From positions 3,749,001 through 3,813,000 of the forward strand of contig NZ_CP010777.1 of the NCBI RefSeq assembly GCF_001078055.1: a stretch of 64,000 nt of DNA. The letters run 5' to 3'. Source of the stretch: Rufibacter radiotolerans (lineage in GTDB: Bacteria > Bacteroidota > Bacteroidia > Cytophagales > Hymenobacteraceae). The translations under genes were made by a program, and so were the position numbers. This document shows positions 8,645-16,893 of the stretch, in pieces. Numbering within the stretch: position 1 is the stretch's first letter; every line of letters begins with the position of its first letter. A model generated the notes under the pieces. The model was given only the letters and a program-made list of their open reading frames with translations, was not told where the DNA came from and did not search any database.

Positions 8645-8684
8645 CTGTTTTGAGCCCATTTTCCTTAAAACAGGCTCAAAACAG
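8645..8684. repeat. Dispersed palindrome copy
   Basis: CTGTTTTGAGCCCATTTT, centre CCTT, AAAACAGGCTCAAAACAG. GAGCC in the left arm is matched by GGCTC in the right arm. It lies at the 3' end of the nucleotidase gene. Confidence 0.88.
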
Positions 8685-8693
8685 AAACCCCTT

Positions 8694-9233
8694 CTACAAC
8701 AACTTCTCCGCCACTTCCTGCCACGTACTCACCCGCTCAAACTCCACCAAATTCACATTATGCGGCGAGGTAAAGAGCAATTTACGCTCCCCAGAGAAAG
8801 TACGCAGGTTCTTGGGCCGGTCATCAATCATTATATCAGCGCCGATAATGCTTTTATCACCGCAGAGCACGTAGTTTTTCCAGCTGATGAAGGGAAAATG
8901 GTCTTGTAACCAGTCGAACTTATCAATGAGCGAGTTCCGGAATTCCATGCCCGCGCTCACAATGAAGACCTGGTATTTCTCGGTGAGGGCTTTGATCACG
9001 TCCTGGCTGCCCGGGATCACAGTCAGGTCCCGAAAGAAGCCTTCGGCGTTAATGTACTCCCACACTTTATGGGAATGTTCCTGGGGCACGGCCTCAAAAA
9101 TCTCCTTGCCGTGCAGGGCCTCCAGCTTCAGGTCCAGCGCGAATTCCTGGTTATACAGGTTGATGAATTTCTCAATGGGGTCGGCCATGACCTCATCCAT
9201 GTCAATGGCTATTTTTTTCTTTTGAATCTCCAT
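8694..9233 (-). CDS. 5'(3')-deoxyribonucleotidase (HAD family, NT5C type)
   Basis: 179 residues. HAD motif I is IAIDMDEVMAD, with nucleophile Asp11 and acid/base Asp13. Motif II is near FIVSAGM, and the C-terminal motif GADIMIDDRPKNL supplies the metal-binding acids. Length and the DMDEV signature fit the NT5C / YorS-like family, which dephosphorylates (deoxy)nucleoside monophosphates. Cytoplasmic. It is divergent from the omega-amidase gene across a 111-bp gap and convergent with the aminotransferase. Confidence 0.87.
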   Translation of the reverse strand: MEIQKKKIAIDMDEVMADPIEKFINLYNQEFALDLKLEALHGKEIFEAVPQEHSHKVWEYINAEGFFRDLTVIPGSQDVIKALTEKYQVFIVSAGMEFRNSLIDKFDWLQDHFPFISWKNYVLCGDKSIIGADIMIDDRPKNLRTFSGERKLLFTSPHNVNLVEFERVSTWQEVAEKLL

Positions 9234-9241
9234 GCAGGTTA

Positions 9242-9272
9242 TTGGGTGTAATCAGAAGTAATACTATATTTA
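9242..9272 (+). promoter_or_regulatory. Candidate promoter for the omega-amidase gene
   Basis: TTG at 9242-9244, 20 nt, then TATATTTA at 9265-9272; one mismatch to TAnnTTTG at the last base. It would leave a leader of about 70 nt. Confidence 0.45.
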
Positions 9273-9344
9273 GCGTACCAGAAGACGGCAAGTTACCGGT
9301 TCTGGTTAAAAAATAGTCCAATTTGTTGTTTCTACCTCCCTTTC

Positions 9345-10118
9345 ATGTCTGACCTGCACGTTTCCTTAATTCAAGCGGACCTACATTGGCACAACCCTAC
9401 CGCCAACCGGGCCATGTTCCAGCACAAAATGGAGCAACTGCCTTTCACAGATTTAATTGTTCTCCCGGAGATGTTCACCACCGGGTTCAGCATGGATGCC
9501 CAGCATTTAGCCGAACAGATGGACGGGGAATCTGTGGCATGGATGGCGAAAATGGCTTTCCACTTCAATGCGGTAGTCACAGGAAGCCTGATTATTGAGG
9601 AGAACGGCCGGTTCTTTAACCGCCTCATCTGGATGCGCCCCGACGGCACTTTCTCTCACTATGACAAGCGCCACCTTTTCAGGATGGCCGGTGAGACCGA
9701 GGTCTACACTCCTGGCAAGAAACGCCTGATTGTGGAGTTGAAAGGCTGGCGTATTTGCCCCATGATCTGCTATGACCTGCGTTTCCCGGTTTGGTCCAGA
9801 AACACGCCTATCAATTATGATGTGCTGCTGTACGTGGCCAGCTGGCCCAATAAACGGCGCCTAGCTTGGCAAACGTTGCTTCGGGCCCGGGCCATTGAAA
9901 ACCTGGCCTTCTGCGTAGGCGTGAACCGCGTGGGCATTGATGAAAGAGGCCATACCTATGCGGGCGACACGGCAGCCTACAACCTTCTGGGCGAAGAATT
10001 GGTGCACCACCAGTATGACGAGGCTATCAGCACCATCACCCTTTCCCGTGACCACCTGCAGGAAACCCGTCACCACCTTCCCTGGAACTTAGACGCCGAC
10101 GCTTTTTTCCTGAGTTAA
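9345..10118 (+). CDS. Omega-amidase, nitrilase/CN-hydrolase family
   Basis: 257 residues. The catalytic triad of the nitrilase superfamily is visible: Glu42 in VLPEMF, Lys108 in YDKRHLF and Cys142 in MICYDLRFP. The FRMAGE segment after the Lys and the overall length match YafV/Nit2-type omega-amidases, which hydrolyse alpha-ketoglutaramate or alpha-ketosuccinamate. The aminotransferase at 6994-8142 produces such substrates when it uses glutamine, so the two probably cooperate (inference from family plus proximity). Cytoplasmic. Confidence 0.88.
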   Translation: MSDLHVSLIQADLHWHNPTANRAMFQHKMEQLPFTDLIVLPEMFTTGFSMDAQHLAEQMDGESVAWMAKMAFHFNAVVTGSLIIEENGRFFNRLIWMRPDGTFSHYDKRHLFRMAGETEVYTPGKKRLIVELKGWRICPMICYDLRFPVWSRNTPINYDVLLYVASWPNKRRLAWQTLLRARAIENLAFCVGVNRVGIDERGHTYAGDTAAYNLLGEELVHHQYDEAISTITLSRDHLQETRHHLPWNLDADAFFLS

Positions 10119-10253
10119 ACCTTGAAGCACAGAGCCTTTAGGAAATCTTCCTACGGCTTCCTTTCAATCAACGGACCTGTCGGTAGGCCTGTAAGTGTTT
10201 TAGCACGCTTGCAGGCTTACTGCCAGGTCTTTTTTTTAACAGCTTTCTGTGGA

Positions 10254-10676
10254 TTACTCTAATAAGCCGGTTTCCATTTTGAGGCTGTTTTCCAGAGAAG
10301 AGGCCAAAAACGGTTGCCAGTCGTTTTGCTGGACACTGTGATGGAAACCTATGGCGGGCCGGGCCTTCAGAATAGAAACGATCTGGGGTTGTTCCCCCTC
10401 CAGACTGACGGCAGCGGCAGCACCTTTCTGCAAGATAGTTTCTATGAAAGCGGCGGCTACACCTAACCGCTGTTTTGGGCTTGTTTTCAGAAAAACGACG
10501 CAAAAACGCGCTTCCTGCAGCAGCTTCTGCGCATAACCAAGCATGGCGGGTTCAGAAGCCGCGTCTACATCCAGGGTCACTACTTTGGGGTAATGTTGCT
10601 TCACCCAAGTCAGCACCGGCTGCCTATAGGTAAATGTTCCCTCTTCGGTGAGGTCCACCAACACCATCGCTACCAT
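10254..10676 (-). CDS. Unknown protein containing two palindrome-derived segments
   Basis: 140 residues; I do not recognise the family. The N-terminal part (MVAMVLVDLTEEGTF, then KVVTLDVDA) looks like alternating beta strands and helices. The ATG directly follows the stop codon of the upstream FG-GAP gene (TAG-ATG), so the two are cotranscribed and possibly translationally coupled. Two copies of the dispersed palindrome lie inside the frame: one encodes FLKTSPKQR (about residues 62-70), the other PFLASSLENSLK (about 122-133). Both keep the frame open. The second may replace an original C-terminus. Confidence 0.6.
   Translation of the reverse strand: MVAMVLVDLTEEGTFTYRQPVLTWVKQHYPKVVTLDVDAASEPAMLGYAQKLLQEARFCVVFLKTSPKQRLGVAAAFIETILQKGAAAAVSLEGEQPQIVSILKARPAIGFHHSVQQNDWQPFLASSLENSLKMETGLLE
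10274..10313. repeat. Dispersed palindrome inside a coding sequence
   Basis: CCATTTTGAGGCTGTTTT, centre CCAG, then AGAAGAGGCCAAAAACGG. Partly decayed; read in frame as PFLASSLENSLK near the C-terminus of the unknown protein. Confidence 0.65.
10470..10508. repeat. Dispersed palindrome inside a coding sequence
   Basis: CTGTTTTGGGCTTGTTTT, centre CAGA, AAAACGACGCAAAAACG. Read in frame as VVFLKTSPKQ in the middle of the unknown protein. Confidence 0.7.
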
Positions 10677-12914
10677 CTAGTGCTGGACTACAAGTTTGTG
10701 GGTGGACGCCTTGCCATCTGGCAGTACCACGCGCAACAAGTAAACCCCTGACGGCAGAGCCTGGGTAGAGAGCGTATGTGCTGTATTGGCTTTGGTTTTC
10801 CCTTGCGCCACTTTTACGCCTAATAGGCTGGTCAAGGTATACGAAGCAGCTTTCTCCGTTACCAGTTGCGTGAATCCGTTGGCGGGGTTGGGGTAAAATT
10901 GAATAGCCTTTTTAGCCGAGGTTGCTTCCTCATCCATGCCCAAAGGCTCAGTGATGGCTCTCAGAAACCGGATGCCCCCAGCCAGAGTACCCACCAGAAA
11001 TTCGGGCAGCTGGGAACCGTCGTTGTTTATATCAGCGGCCGCCAACACCATTCCTGCGCCAAAGGTGGCTTTGGCATATTCCTGCCGCAGGGGTTCCCAG
11101 AGCACATTTTCCTCCAGCGGAAAGGCGCCGGTCAGATGTGCTTTGAAAGCTGGGTAGACCCTCAGTTGCCCGCCGTCGTCAGAGGTAAGCAGGTCGGGCT
11201 GGCCGTCACGGTTCAGGTCTGCCACCATAACCTGCAGGCGCCGGCGCTCCACGTTGGGGCCAATTCCGCCCAGGGCTTCAGAAACCAAAGTCCAGGTGGG
11301 AGAAATATTGGTGCCGGTGTTGCGGTAATACGTTAAGGCGCCCGAAGATTTCCCGATGAGCACGTCCAGCGTTCCGTCACCGTTTACATCAAACAAATAA
11401 GGGGTATCGCCCCTGAACAAAAGCAAGCCGGGCACCGGAATTGCCTGGGCCAGCGTAAACTGCGCGGGTTGCCCGGCGGCGGCCTGGTTGAGCAGGTACT
11501 TGAATTCTACCGAGGCGGTGGCAGGGTTATAGGCGCTCCAGGCCAGGTCCACTTTCCCATCAGCATTAAGATCCAGCAGTTGCGGCTTCAGGGCTTGCAG
11601 GTTGAGGGCCGCAAAACCCAGATAATCTGGATCCGTGGCTTCAAACACGGCTTGCTGGGCGGTGCCTTTATTTTGCCACAGTGCCAAGGAGGCCGAATAG
11701 CGTCCATTCTCTAACGCAGCGGTATTGCCCACCAGTAAATCAAGGGCGGTGTTCCCTACAAGATCGCCCAGCGCCGGGGCAGCGCCCTCACCTACTTCCA
11801 GCATCTGGTGTTGCAGGAACGGCTGTTTGGCACTCTGGAAGCGGGGTTTGGAGGCGGTGCCGGTGTTGGCGTATACCCACACGGAGTTCTTCAGGTCCAC
11901 GTTCTGGTGCGAATTGCTGGTCATGTTGGGCGCCACCACCAGGTCCGGAAGTCCGTCAAAAGTGACATCCAGGTAATATGCCGCCGGAAACACGCTGAAC
12001 TGCCGCCCCTCAATGTCTGGGCCGAAGTTATAGCCGGCGCTGGTGATCTTTGGTTGCTGGTTGGTACCGGTATTGAGGAGGCTGGCCAGATCTGGGCAAT
12101 CGTCGTGGCCGTTCAACAGATCCATCACGCCGTCTCCGTTCAGGTCCAGGGGCAGCACGCTGGAACCCCCAATGTGGTGAATGGCTGGGCACTCCGCGCC
12201 AAAGGCATAGCTGTGACAGGTGCCTATGCAGCGGGTCACCTGCCCCCACCAAGACGAGGCGCGGGTGAGCTTAAACGTACCGCAGGCCAGACCCTGCTCT
12301 ATCTGGTCGTTCCGAAAATACTCCAGCTTGGCCCCGCCAGACCATTCCCAGGCCAGAATATCCAGGTCGCCGTCGCCGTCCATGTCCGTGATGGCCGGCA
12401 TGTCCTCAGAACCAATAATCAGGTTCACGTTGGCGTCATACAGCAGCACCGGGTGGGTAAGGTTAAAGGTAAGGCCCGGACTGGCAGTAAAGGAATTGGT
12501 GTACACGGCCACGCCCTGGCCGGAGGCGGTGAACAGATCAGGCTTGCCGTCACAGTTAAAATCACGCAGCACAGCGAAATACCTGAGCTCCTTGGGGAAG
12601 GCCTCGGCGTACTGCGGTGCCGGTTGGTAGCCCCAAACCCCGTTGGTGCGTACTGCCAGGAAAGTAGCCACCTTCTGGGAGCTTCTATCAAAGACGAATA
12701 GATCAAGTTGCCCGTCCTGATTCAGGTCAATGGCCGAGAACTGCGGGCTGTTGAACCCACCGGCCCAAGCCAGTGGCAAGGCTTGCCCCTGCGCGGTCTG
12801 CACCACGGGGCCAGTTGCCTCCTGAAGCCGGATGGGTGTCTGGCTAAACGCAGTTTGCCAGATGCCCGTTACCCAACATATAAAAAAGGCTAGTAACTTT
12901 AATGCACGATTCAT
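10677..12914 (-). CDS. Secreted FG-GAP/VCBS-repeat protein with T9SS sorting domain
   Basis: 745 residues. The N-terminal signal peptide ends near TAFSQT. Around ten FG-GAP-like repeats follow, recognised by acidic calcium-binding loops such as DLNQDGQLD, DMDGDGDLD, DLNGDGVMD, DVNGDGTLD and DLNRDGQPD; these usually build a beta-propeller. The last 75 residues are a type A T9SS C-terminal domain (YPNPANGF ... GVYLLRVV ... HKLVV), so the protein should be exported by the type IX system to the surface or medium. It is the first gene of a pair with the 140-residue unknown protein. Only 38 bp separate it from the divergent murF. Ligand unknown. Confidence 0.92.
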   Translation of the reverse strand: MNRALKLLAFFICWVTGIWQTAFSQTPIRLQEATGPVVQTAQGQALPLAWAGGFNSPQFSAIDLNQDGQLDLFVFDRSSQKVATFLAVRTNGVWGYQPAPQYAEAFPKELRYFAVLRDFNCDGKPDLFTASGQGVAVYTNSFTASPGLTFNLTHPVLLYDANVNLIIGSEDMPAITDMDGDGDLDILAWEWSGGAKLEYFRNDQIEQGLACGTFKLTRASSWWGQVTRCIGTCHSYAFGAECPAIHHIGGSSVLPLDLNGDGVMDLLNGHDDCPDLASLLNTGTNQQPKITSAGYNFGPDIEGRQFSVFPAAYYLDVTFDGLPDLVVAPNMTSNSHQNVDLKNSVWVYANTGTASKPRFQSAKQPFLQHQMLEVGEGAAPALGDLVGNTALDLLVGNTAALENGRYSASLALWQNKGTAQQAVFEATDPDYLGFAALNLQALKPQLLDLNADGKVDLAWSAYNPATASVEFKYLLNQAAAGQPAQFTLAQAIPVPGLLLFRGDTPYLFDVNGDGTLDVLIGKSSGALTYYRNTGTNISPTWTLVSEALGGIGPNVERRRLQVMVADLNRDGQPDLLTSDDGGQLRVYPAFKAHLTGAFPLEENVLWEPLRQEYAKATFGAGMVLAAADINNDGSQLPEFLVGTLAGGIRFLRAITEPLGMDEEATSAKKAIQFYPNPANGFTQLVTEKAASYTLTSLLGVKVAQGKTKANTAHTLSTQALPSGVYLLRVVLPDGKASTHKLVVQH

Positions 12915-12952
12915 TTATTTGTAGCACGTAACGTGAGAAAGCAAGTTAAGCT

Positions 12953-14239
12953 ATGGCGCAGCAACTAGAGCAACTATACCAAAAATACCTGGAGTGCCGA
13001 AAAGTAAGCACAGATTCCCGGGCTCCCCAAGACAATACGCTTTTTTTCGCCCTGGACGGCCCTAATTTCAAAGGCAGCCAGTTTGCGCAGGCGGCCCTGG
13101 ACAAAGGCGCCCGGTACGCCGTGGTGCAGGACCCCGCCATTACCGGCCCTAAAATCATTCAGGTGGAAGACTCGCTCAAAGCCCTGCAGGAACTGGCCTT
13201 GCACCACCGGCTGCAGCTAGACATTCCAATTATCGGCATTACGGGTTCCAACGGCAAAACCACCACCAAAGAACTGATCAATGCGGTGCTCAGCCAGAAG
13301 TTTAACGTGCTCTGCACCAAGGGCAACCTGAACAACCACATTGGCGTGCCGCTTACCCTGCTCAGCATCCAGCCCGAGCATGAGATGGCCATCATTGAGA
13401 TGGGCGCCAACCATCCCGGCGACATTGCCGAACTCTGTTCTTATGCCTTGCCCACCCACGGCCTCATCACCAATATTGGCAAGGCCCATTTAGAGGGGTT
13501 CGGGAGCCTGGAAGGCGTGGCCCGCACCAAGAGCGAACTCTACCTGCACTTAGACAAAGCCAACGGCATTGTGTTCGTGAATACTTCTAACGACCATCTC
13601 ATGCGCATGGTACGCCGGCTCGCCAACAAAGTCACCTATTACAGCGAGCAGGATGATTACAGTGCCACCTTACTGCAAGCCGCCCCGCAGGTAATCTACC
13701 GCGCCGCCAACGGCGAAGAGGTGCATACGCACCTGATGGGTTCCTACAACTTTGAGAACATGATGGCCGCCGCCTGTATTGGCCAGTATTTTGGGGTACC
13801 GCATGAGCAGATAAACGCTGCCATTGCCAACTACGCGCCCACCAACAACCGCTCCCAGATCGTCAAAAAAGGCACCAATACCATTTTACTGGACGCCTAC
13901 AACGCCAATCCCAGCTCCATGGCCTTATCGGTGGCTAACTTCGCCGAGATGGCCAGCGAGCCCAAGGTGGTCATTCTGGGCGACATGCTGGAACTGGGCC
14001 AGGAAAGCGAGGCGGAGCACCGCCTATTGGGCGAGCAATTGAACCGCCAGAACTTCAGCCAAGTGTTTATCTGCGGAAAGGAGATGCGCTACGCCGCCGA
14101 GGTGAACCCGGACTTTTTTTACTTCGCGGAGAAAAGCGCCCTGGAGCAATGGCTCACCGACCACCCTATCCGTAACAGCAACGTGCTCATCAAAGGCTCC
14201 CGCGGCATTGGCTTGGAAACCATAGTAAATTTACTATAA
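12953..14239 (+). CDS. murF: UDP-MurNAc-tripeptide--D-alanyl-D-alanine ligase
   Basis: 428 residues, the usual MurF length. The Mur ligase ATP-binding loop is GITGSNGKTTTKE; the central domain has EMGANHPGDI and NIGKAHLEGFG, and the C-terminal domain has LDAYNANPSSM and LGDMLELG. MurF adds D-Ala-D-Ala to UDP-MurNAc-tripeptide, the last cytoplasmic step of peptidoglycan precursor synthesis. It stands alone rather than in a dcw cluster here. The start at 12953 lies only 38 bp from the divergent FG-GAP gene start. Confidence 0.96.
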   Translation: MAQQLEQLYQKYLECRKVSTDSRAPQDNTLFFALDGPNFKGSQFAQAALDKGARYAVVQDPAITGPKIIQVEDSLKALQELALHHRLQLDIPIIGITGSNGKTTTKELINAVLSQKFNVLCTKGNLNNHIGVPLTLLSIQPEHEMAIIEMGANHPGDIAELCSYALPTHGLITNIGKAHLEGFGSLEGVARTKSELYLHLDKANGIVFVNTSNDHLMRMVRRLANKVTYYSEQDDYSATLLQAAPQVIYRAANGEEVHTHLMGSYNFENMMAAACIGQYFGVPHEQINAAIANYAPTNNRSQIVKKGTNTILLDAYNANPSSMALSVANFAEMASEPKVVILGDMLELGQESEAEHRLLGEQLNRQNFSQVFICGKEMRYAAEVNPDFFYFAEKSALEQWLTDHPIRNSNVLIKGSRGIGLETIVNLL

Positions 14240-14240
14240 T

Positions 14241-14280
14241 CTGTTTTGGGGCTGTTTTTCAGAAAACAGCCCCAAAACAG
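14241..14280. repeat. Dispersed palindrome copy (perfect)
   Basis: 18-bp perfect arms, CTGTTTTGGGGCTGTTTT and its complement, with a TCAG loop. It begins 1 nt after the murF stop. The GGGGCTG/CAGCCCC variant is matched in both arms. Confidence 0.95.
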
Positions 14281-14298
14281 ACCTGCTAATAGATAAAC

Positions 14299-14342
14299 AA
14301 AAAGGAGAAGCCTCTGTTAAAATGCAGAGGCTTCTCCTTTTT
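14299..14342. terminator. Bidirectional terminator between murF and rmlC
   Basis: 18-bp perfect stem (14299-14316 with 14325-14342), 8-nt loop, A and T runs at the base. It serves both convergent genes. Confidence 0.9.
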
Positions 14343-14363
14343 TAGATACCCATTCTTTATTAC

Positions 14364-14906
14364 TTAAAACGGCGACTCAAAATTGGCCAGCGTAGGCAGA
14401 ATCTCATCCTTCTCAGAAATCAAAGGATTTTCCACTCCCCAATCTATTCCCAGGGTTGGGTCGTTCCAGAGCAGTCCGCCTTCAGAATCTTTGTTGTAGT
14501 AATTGCTGCACTTGTACTGGAATACGGTTCCCTCTTCTAGCGCTACAAAACCATGGGCAAAGCCGGCCGGTACATATACCTGATTCCTTTTTTCAGCATC
14601 AAGCACATAGCTAACATACTGGCCGTAGGTAGGAGATTCCTTACGCAGGTCTACTACCACATCTTGCACCTTACCTACTACTACACTTACCAACTTTGCC
14701 TGCGCATAGGGTGGCCTCTGAAAATGAAGGCCTCTTAAAACGCCTTTCTTTGATACTGATAAATTATCCTGCACAAAGGATTCTGAGATTCCGGCTTCCA
14801 CAAAGTTCCGGGAGCTAAAGGTTTCCAGAAAAGCCCCGCGGCTATCCGTGAAAATTGAAGGAATTATCTCCAATACGCCAGAAATCTGGCAGGTCTTAAT
14901 TTGCAT
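14364..14906 (-). CDS. rfbC: dTDP-4-dehydrorhamnose 3,5-epimerase
   Basis: 180 residues, full length for RmlC/RfbC. Diagnostic segments: SVSKKGVLRGLHFQ (catalytic His in the cupin barrel), GKVQDVVVDLRKESPTYG, VPAGFAHGF and YKCSNYY. It makes dTDP-4-keto-L-rhamnose on the way to dTDP-L-rhamnose for surface polysaccharide. It lies 18 bp after a glycosyltransferase gene on the same strand, so both probably form a short polysaccharide operon. RmlA, RmlB and RmlD are not in the window. Confidence 0.94.
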   Translation of the reverse strand: MQIKTCQISGVLEIIPSIFTDSRGAFLETFSSRNFVEAGISESFVQDNLSVSKKGVLRGLHFQRPPYAQAKLVSVVVGKVQDVVVDLRKESPTYGQYVSYVLDAEKRNQVYVPAGFAHGFVALEEGTVFQYKCSNYYNKDSEGGLLWNDPTLGIDWGVENPLISEKDEILPTLANFESPF

Positions 14907-14924
14907 GAGCTATTTTATTCTTAA

Positions 14925-16055
14925 CTAATCTATCTTTCTGGCCACTTTACCGGTAGCTCCTTCAATGGCCGCGAAGTAGCGGTCTATTACGTATTTTTCG
15001 TCAAATTTCTCTTCTGCCAGGCGGCGGCTGTTCTGGCCCATGGCCTGGAGGTCAGCGGCTGGAAGTTGCAGGACCTGCTCCATTTTGGCGGCCAGGTTGG
15101 CGCCGTTGCGCACGTCGCAAAGGTAGCCGTTGTAGCCGTCTACCACGGTTTCTTTACAGCCGGGCACGTTGGTGGTGACAATGGGTTTGCCCAGGGCCGC
15201 AGCCTCCAGCAGGGTGCGCGGGGTGCCTTCGCGGTAGGATGGCAACACCACGCAGTCAGCAACATGCATGACACCGGCCACGTTGTCTGAGGTGCCCAGA
15301 TATTCCAGCCAGCCTTCTTTGGCCCACTGCTCCACCTGCGTGCGTTTAATGCCTATGTTGCCTTCCTCATCAATAGCGCCCAGCAGTTGCACCCGCACTT
15401 GCGGGTATTTGGCTTTCAGGATTTTGCTGGCTTCCACGTATTCCACCAGCCCTTTCTCATATAGCGCCCTGGAAACCATCAGGAATACGAACGGGTCATG
15501 GCGCATAAACTCGGTTGCTGGCTGAAACCGGGTGGTGTCAATACCAGAACCGGGAAGCACTTCAGTGATGGATTCACGTACTAGCTTGCGTTCCAGAAAC
15601 AGGGCCTTGTCATCATTGTTCTGGAAAAACACCTTGGCCGGAAATTGAAAGGAGAAACGGTAAAGGGCCATGGCGACTTTCGACACCAGGTTCTCCACAA
15701 TGAACACCGTTCCCAGGCCAGACACGTTGTTGATGCTAGGAATGCCCGCCAGTCTGGCCGCCAAAGAACCGTATATATTGGGTTTGATGGTGTACTGCAA
15801 AATCACATCGGGCTTCACTTTCTGGTAGGCCTTCAGGAACTTGCCCACCAGCAGCATGTCTTTAACGGGGTTGGTGCCTTTGCTTTCCATGGGCAGGTCC
15901 ACAAACTTGCAGCCTTCTGCTACTAATCTTGCCGAATAGGCGTCCTCGGGGGCAATGGCCACCACTTCATGCCCCGCGGCCAGCAAGGCTTTCACCAGGC
16001 TCAGGCGGAAATTGAAGATGTTCCAGGATTTATTGATAACAATGGCAATGCGCAT
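14925..16055 (-). CDS. Family 4 glycosyltransferase
   Basis: 376 residues, GT-B fold. The N-terminal domain starts MRIAIVINKSWNIFNFRL, and the C-terminal donor-binding domain has the E-x7-E type signature in YREGTPRTLLEAAALGKP. It is similar to WbpH/PglA-like capsule and LPS sugar transferases. It precedes rmlC by 18 bp, consistent with surface glycan synthesis. Donor and acceptor cannot be told from sequence alone. Likely peripheral to the inner membrane. Confidence 0.9.
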   Translation of the reverse strand: MRIAIVINKSWNIFNFRLSLVKALLAAGHEVVAIAPEDAYSARLVAEGCKFVDLPMESKGTNPVKDMLLVGKFLKAYQKVKPDVILQYTIKPNIYGSLAARLAGIPSINNVSGLGTVFIVENLVSKVAMALYRFSFQFPAKVFFQNNDDKALFLERKLVRESITEVLPGSGIDTTRFQPATEFMRHDPFVFLMVSRALYEKGLVEYVEASKILKAKYPQVRVQLLGAIDEEGNIGIKRTQVEQWAKEGWLEYLGTSDNVAGVMHVADCVVLPSYREGTPRTLLEAAALGKPIVTTNVPGCKETVVDGYNGYLCDVRNGANLAAKMEQVLQLPAADLQAMGQNSRRLAEEKFDEKYVIDRYFAAIEGATGKVARKID

Positions 16056-16197
16056 GGCGGGAAAATAAAAGACAAAGATAACAGCAGTTTCGGCAGTTAA
16101 CCCTTCAAACCCGTAGAATCTGGTTTTGGTTGTATATAGTTCAGCCCATTGTGTTTACTTTGTACCCAACCTACCGCTCTTTACCAGGCCTTTTGAT

Positions 16198-16884
16198 ATG
16201 ATTACCGCAATTTCACATACGCACATTCTGGTAGTTGTCCTGTTCCTGATTCTGTTTCTGGTAAAGGCGTTTCTCCTGTTTACCAACAAGCATGACTCCC
16301 TGGACAGATTCCGGTCCTCCACCAGAATGCTGGATATTGTGTTTGGCCTGCTAATTCTCATCACCGGCATCTTTCTGGCGCTGAACTATAACGGCAAACT
16401 GCCTAATTGGCTCCTCATAAAAGTAGTACTGGTGCTGGCGGCCATTCCGGTGACCCTGGTAGGCATCAAAAAGCACAATAAAATTTTGGCCGCCGTAGCT
16501 CTCCTCATTTTTGTCTATGTGTACGGGGTAGCCGAAACCAAAAGCCTGAAAATGCGTCCTGACAAAGGCGAAGCGGTAACAGGGGAGGCAAACAGGATTG
16601 CACCGGCCGCCACCAAGGCCAGCCACCCGATTATCACCGAGCTGCAAGGCACCCAACTGGAGAATACCAAGGCCATTTACACCAATCTCTGCGCCGCCTG
16701 CCACGGCCAGGACGGCCAGAAAGGAGCCGGCGGGGCAGCCAATCTGGCGGTCAGCACGTTAACCCCAGAAGGCCGACAGGAGGTGATCGCCAACGGCCGG
16801 GGCCTGATGCCGGGCTTTGGCTCGCAATTAACTGAACAGGAAATAGAGGCGCTGGCCCTTTATTCCACATTGCTTAAAAAGTAA
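16198..16884 (+). CDS. SirB-like membrane protein fused to cytochrome c
   Basis: 228 residues from the ATG at 16198; the frame extends upstream to 16126, but that stretch overlaps the promoter region and has no membrane-protein character. Residues 1-115 hold four hydrophobic helices typical of the SirB/invasion-gene-regulator membrane family. A linker leads to a C-terminal class I cytochrome c domain with the haem motif CAACH and a distal Met in GRGLMPGFG. It is probably membrane-anchored with the haem domain in the periplasm. Redox partner unknown; hflX follows after 9 bp. Confidence 0.85.
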   Translation: MITAISHTHILVVVLFLILFLVKAFLLFTNKHDSLDRFRSSTRMLDIVFGLLILITGIFLALNYNGKLPNWLLIKVVLVLAAIPVTLVGIKKHNKILAAVALLIFVYVYGVAETKSLKMRPDKGEAVTGEANRIAPAATKASHPIITELQGTQLENTKAIYTNLCAACHGQDGQKGAGGAANLAVSTLTPEGRQEVIANGRGLMPGFGSQLTEQEIEALALYSTLLKK

Positions 16885-16893
16885 AAAGACTAC

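Noticed and set aside
11808..12701. 297-codon plus-strand frame opposite the FG-GAP gene
   Set aside because: Antisense to a protein with regular DxNxDGxxD repeats; open only through codon bias.
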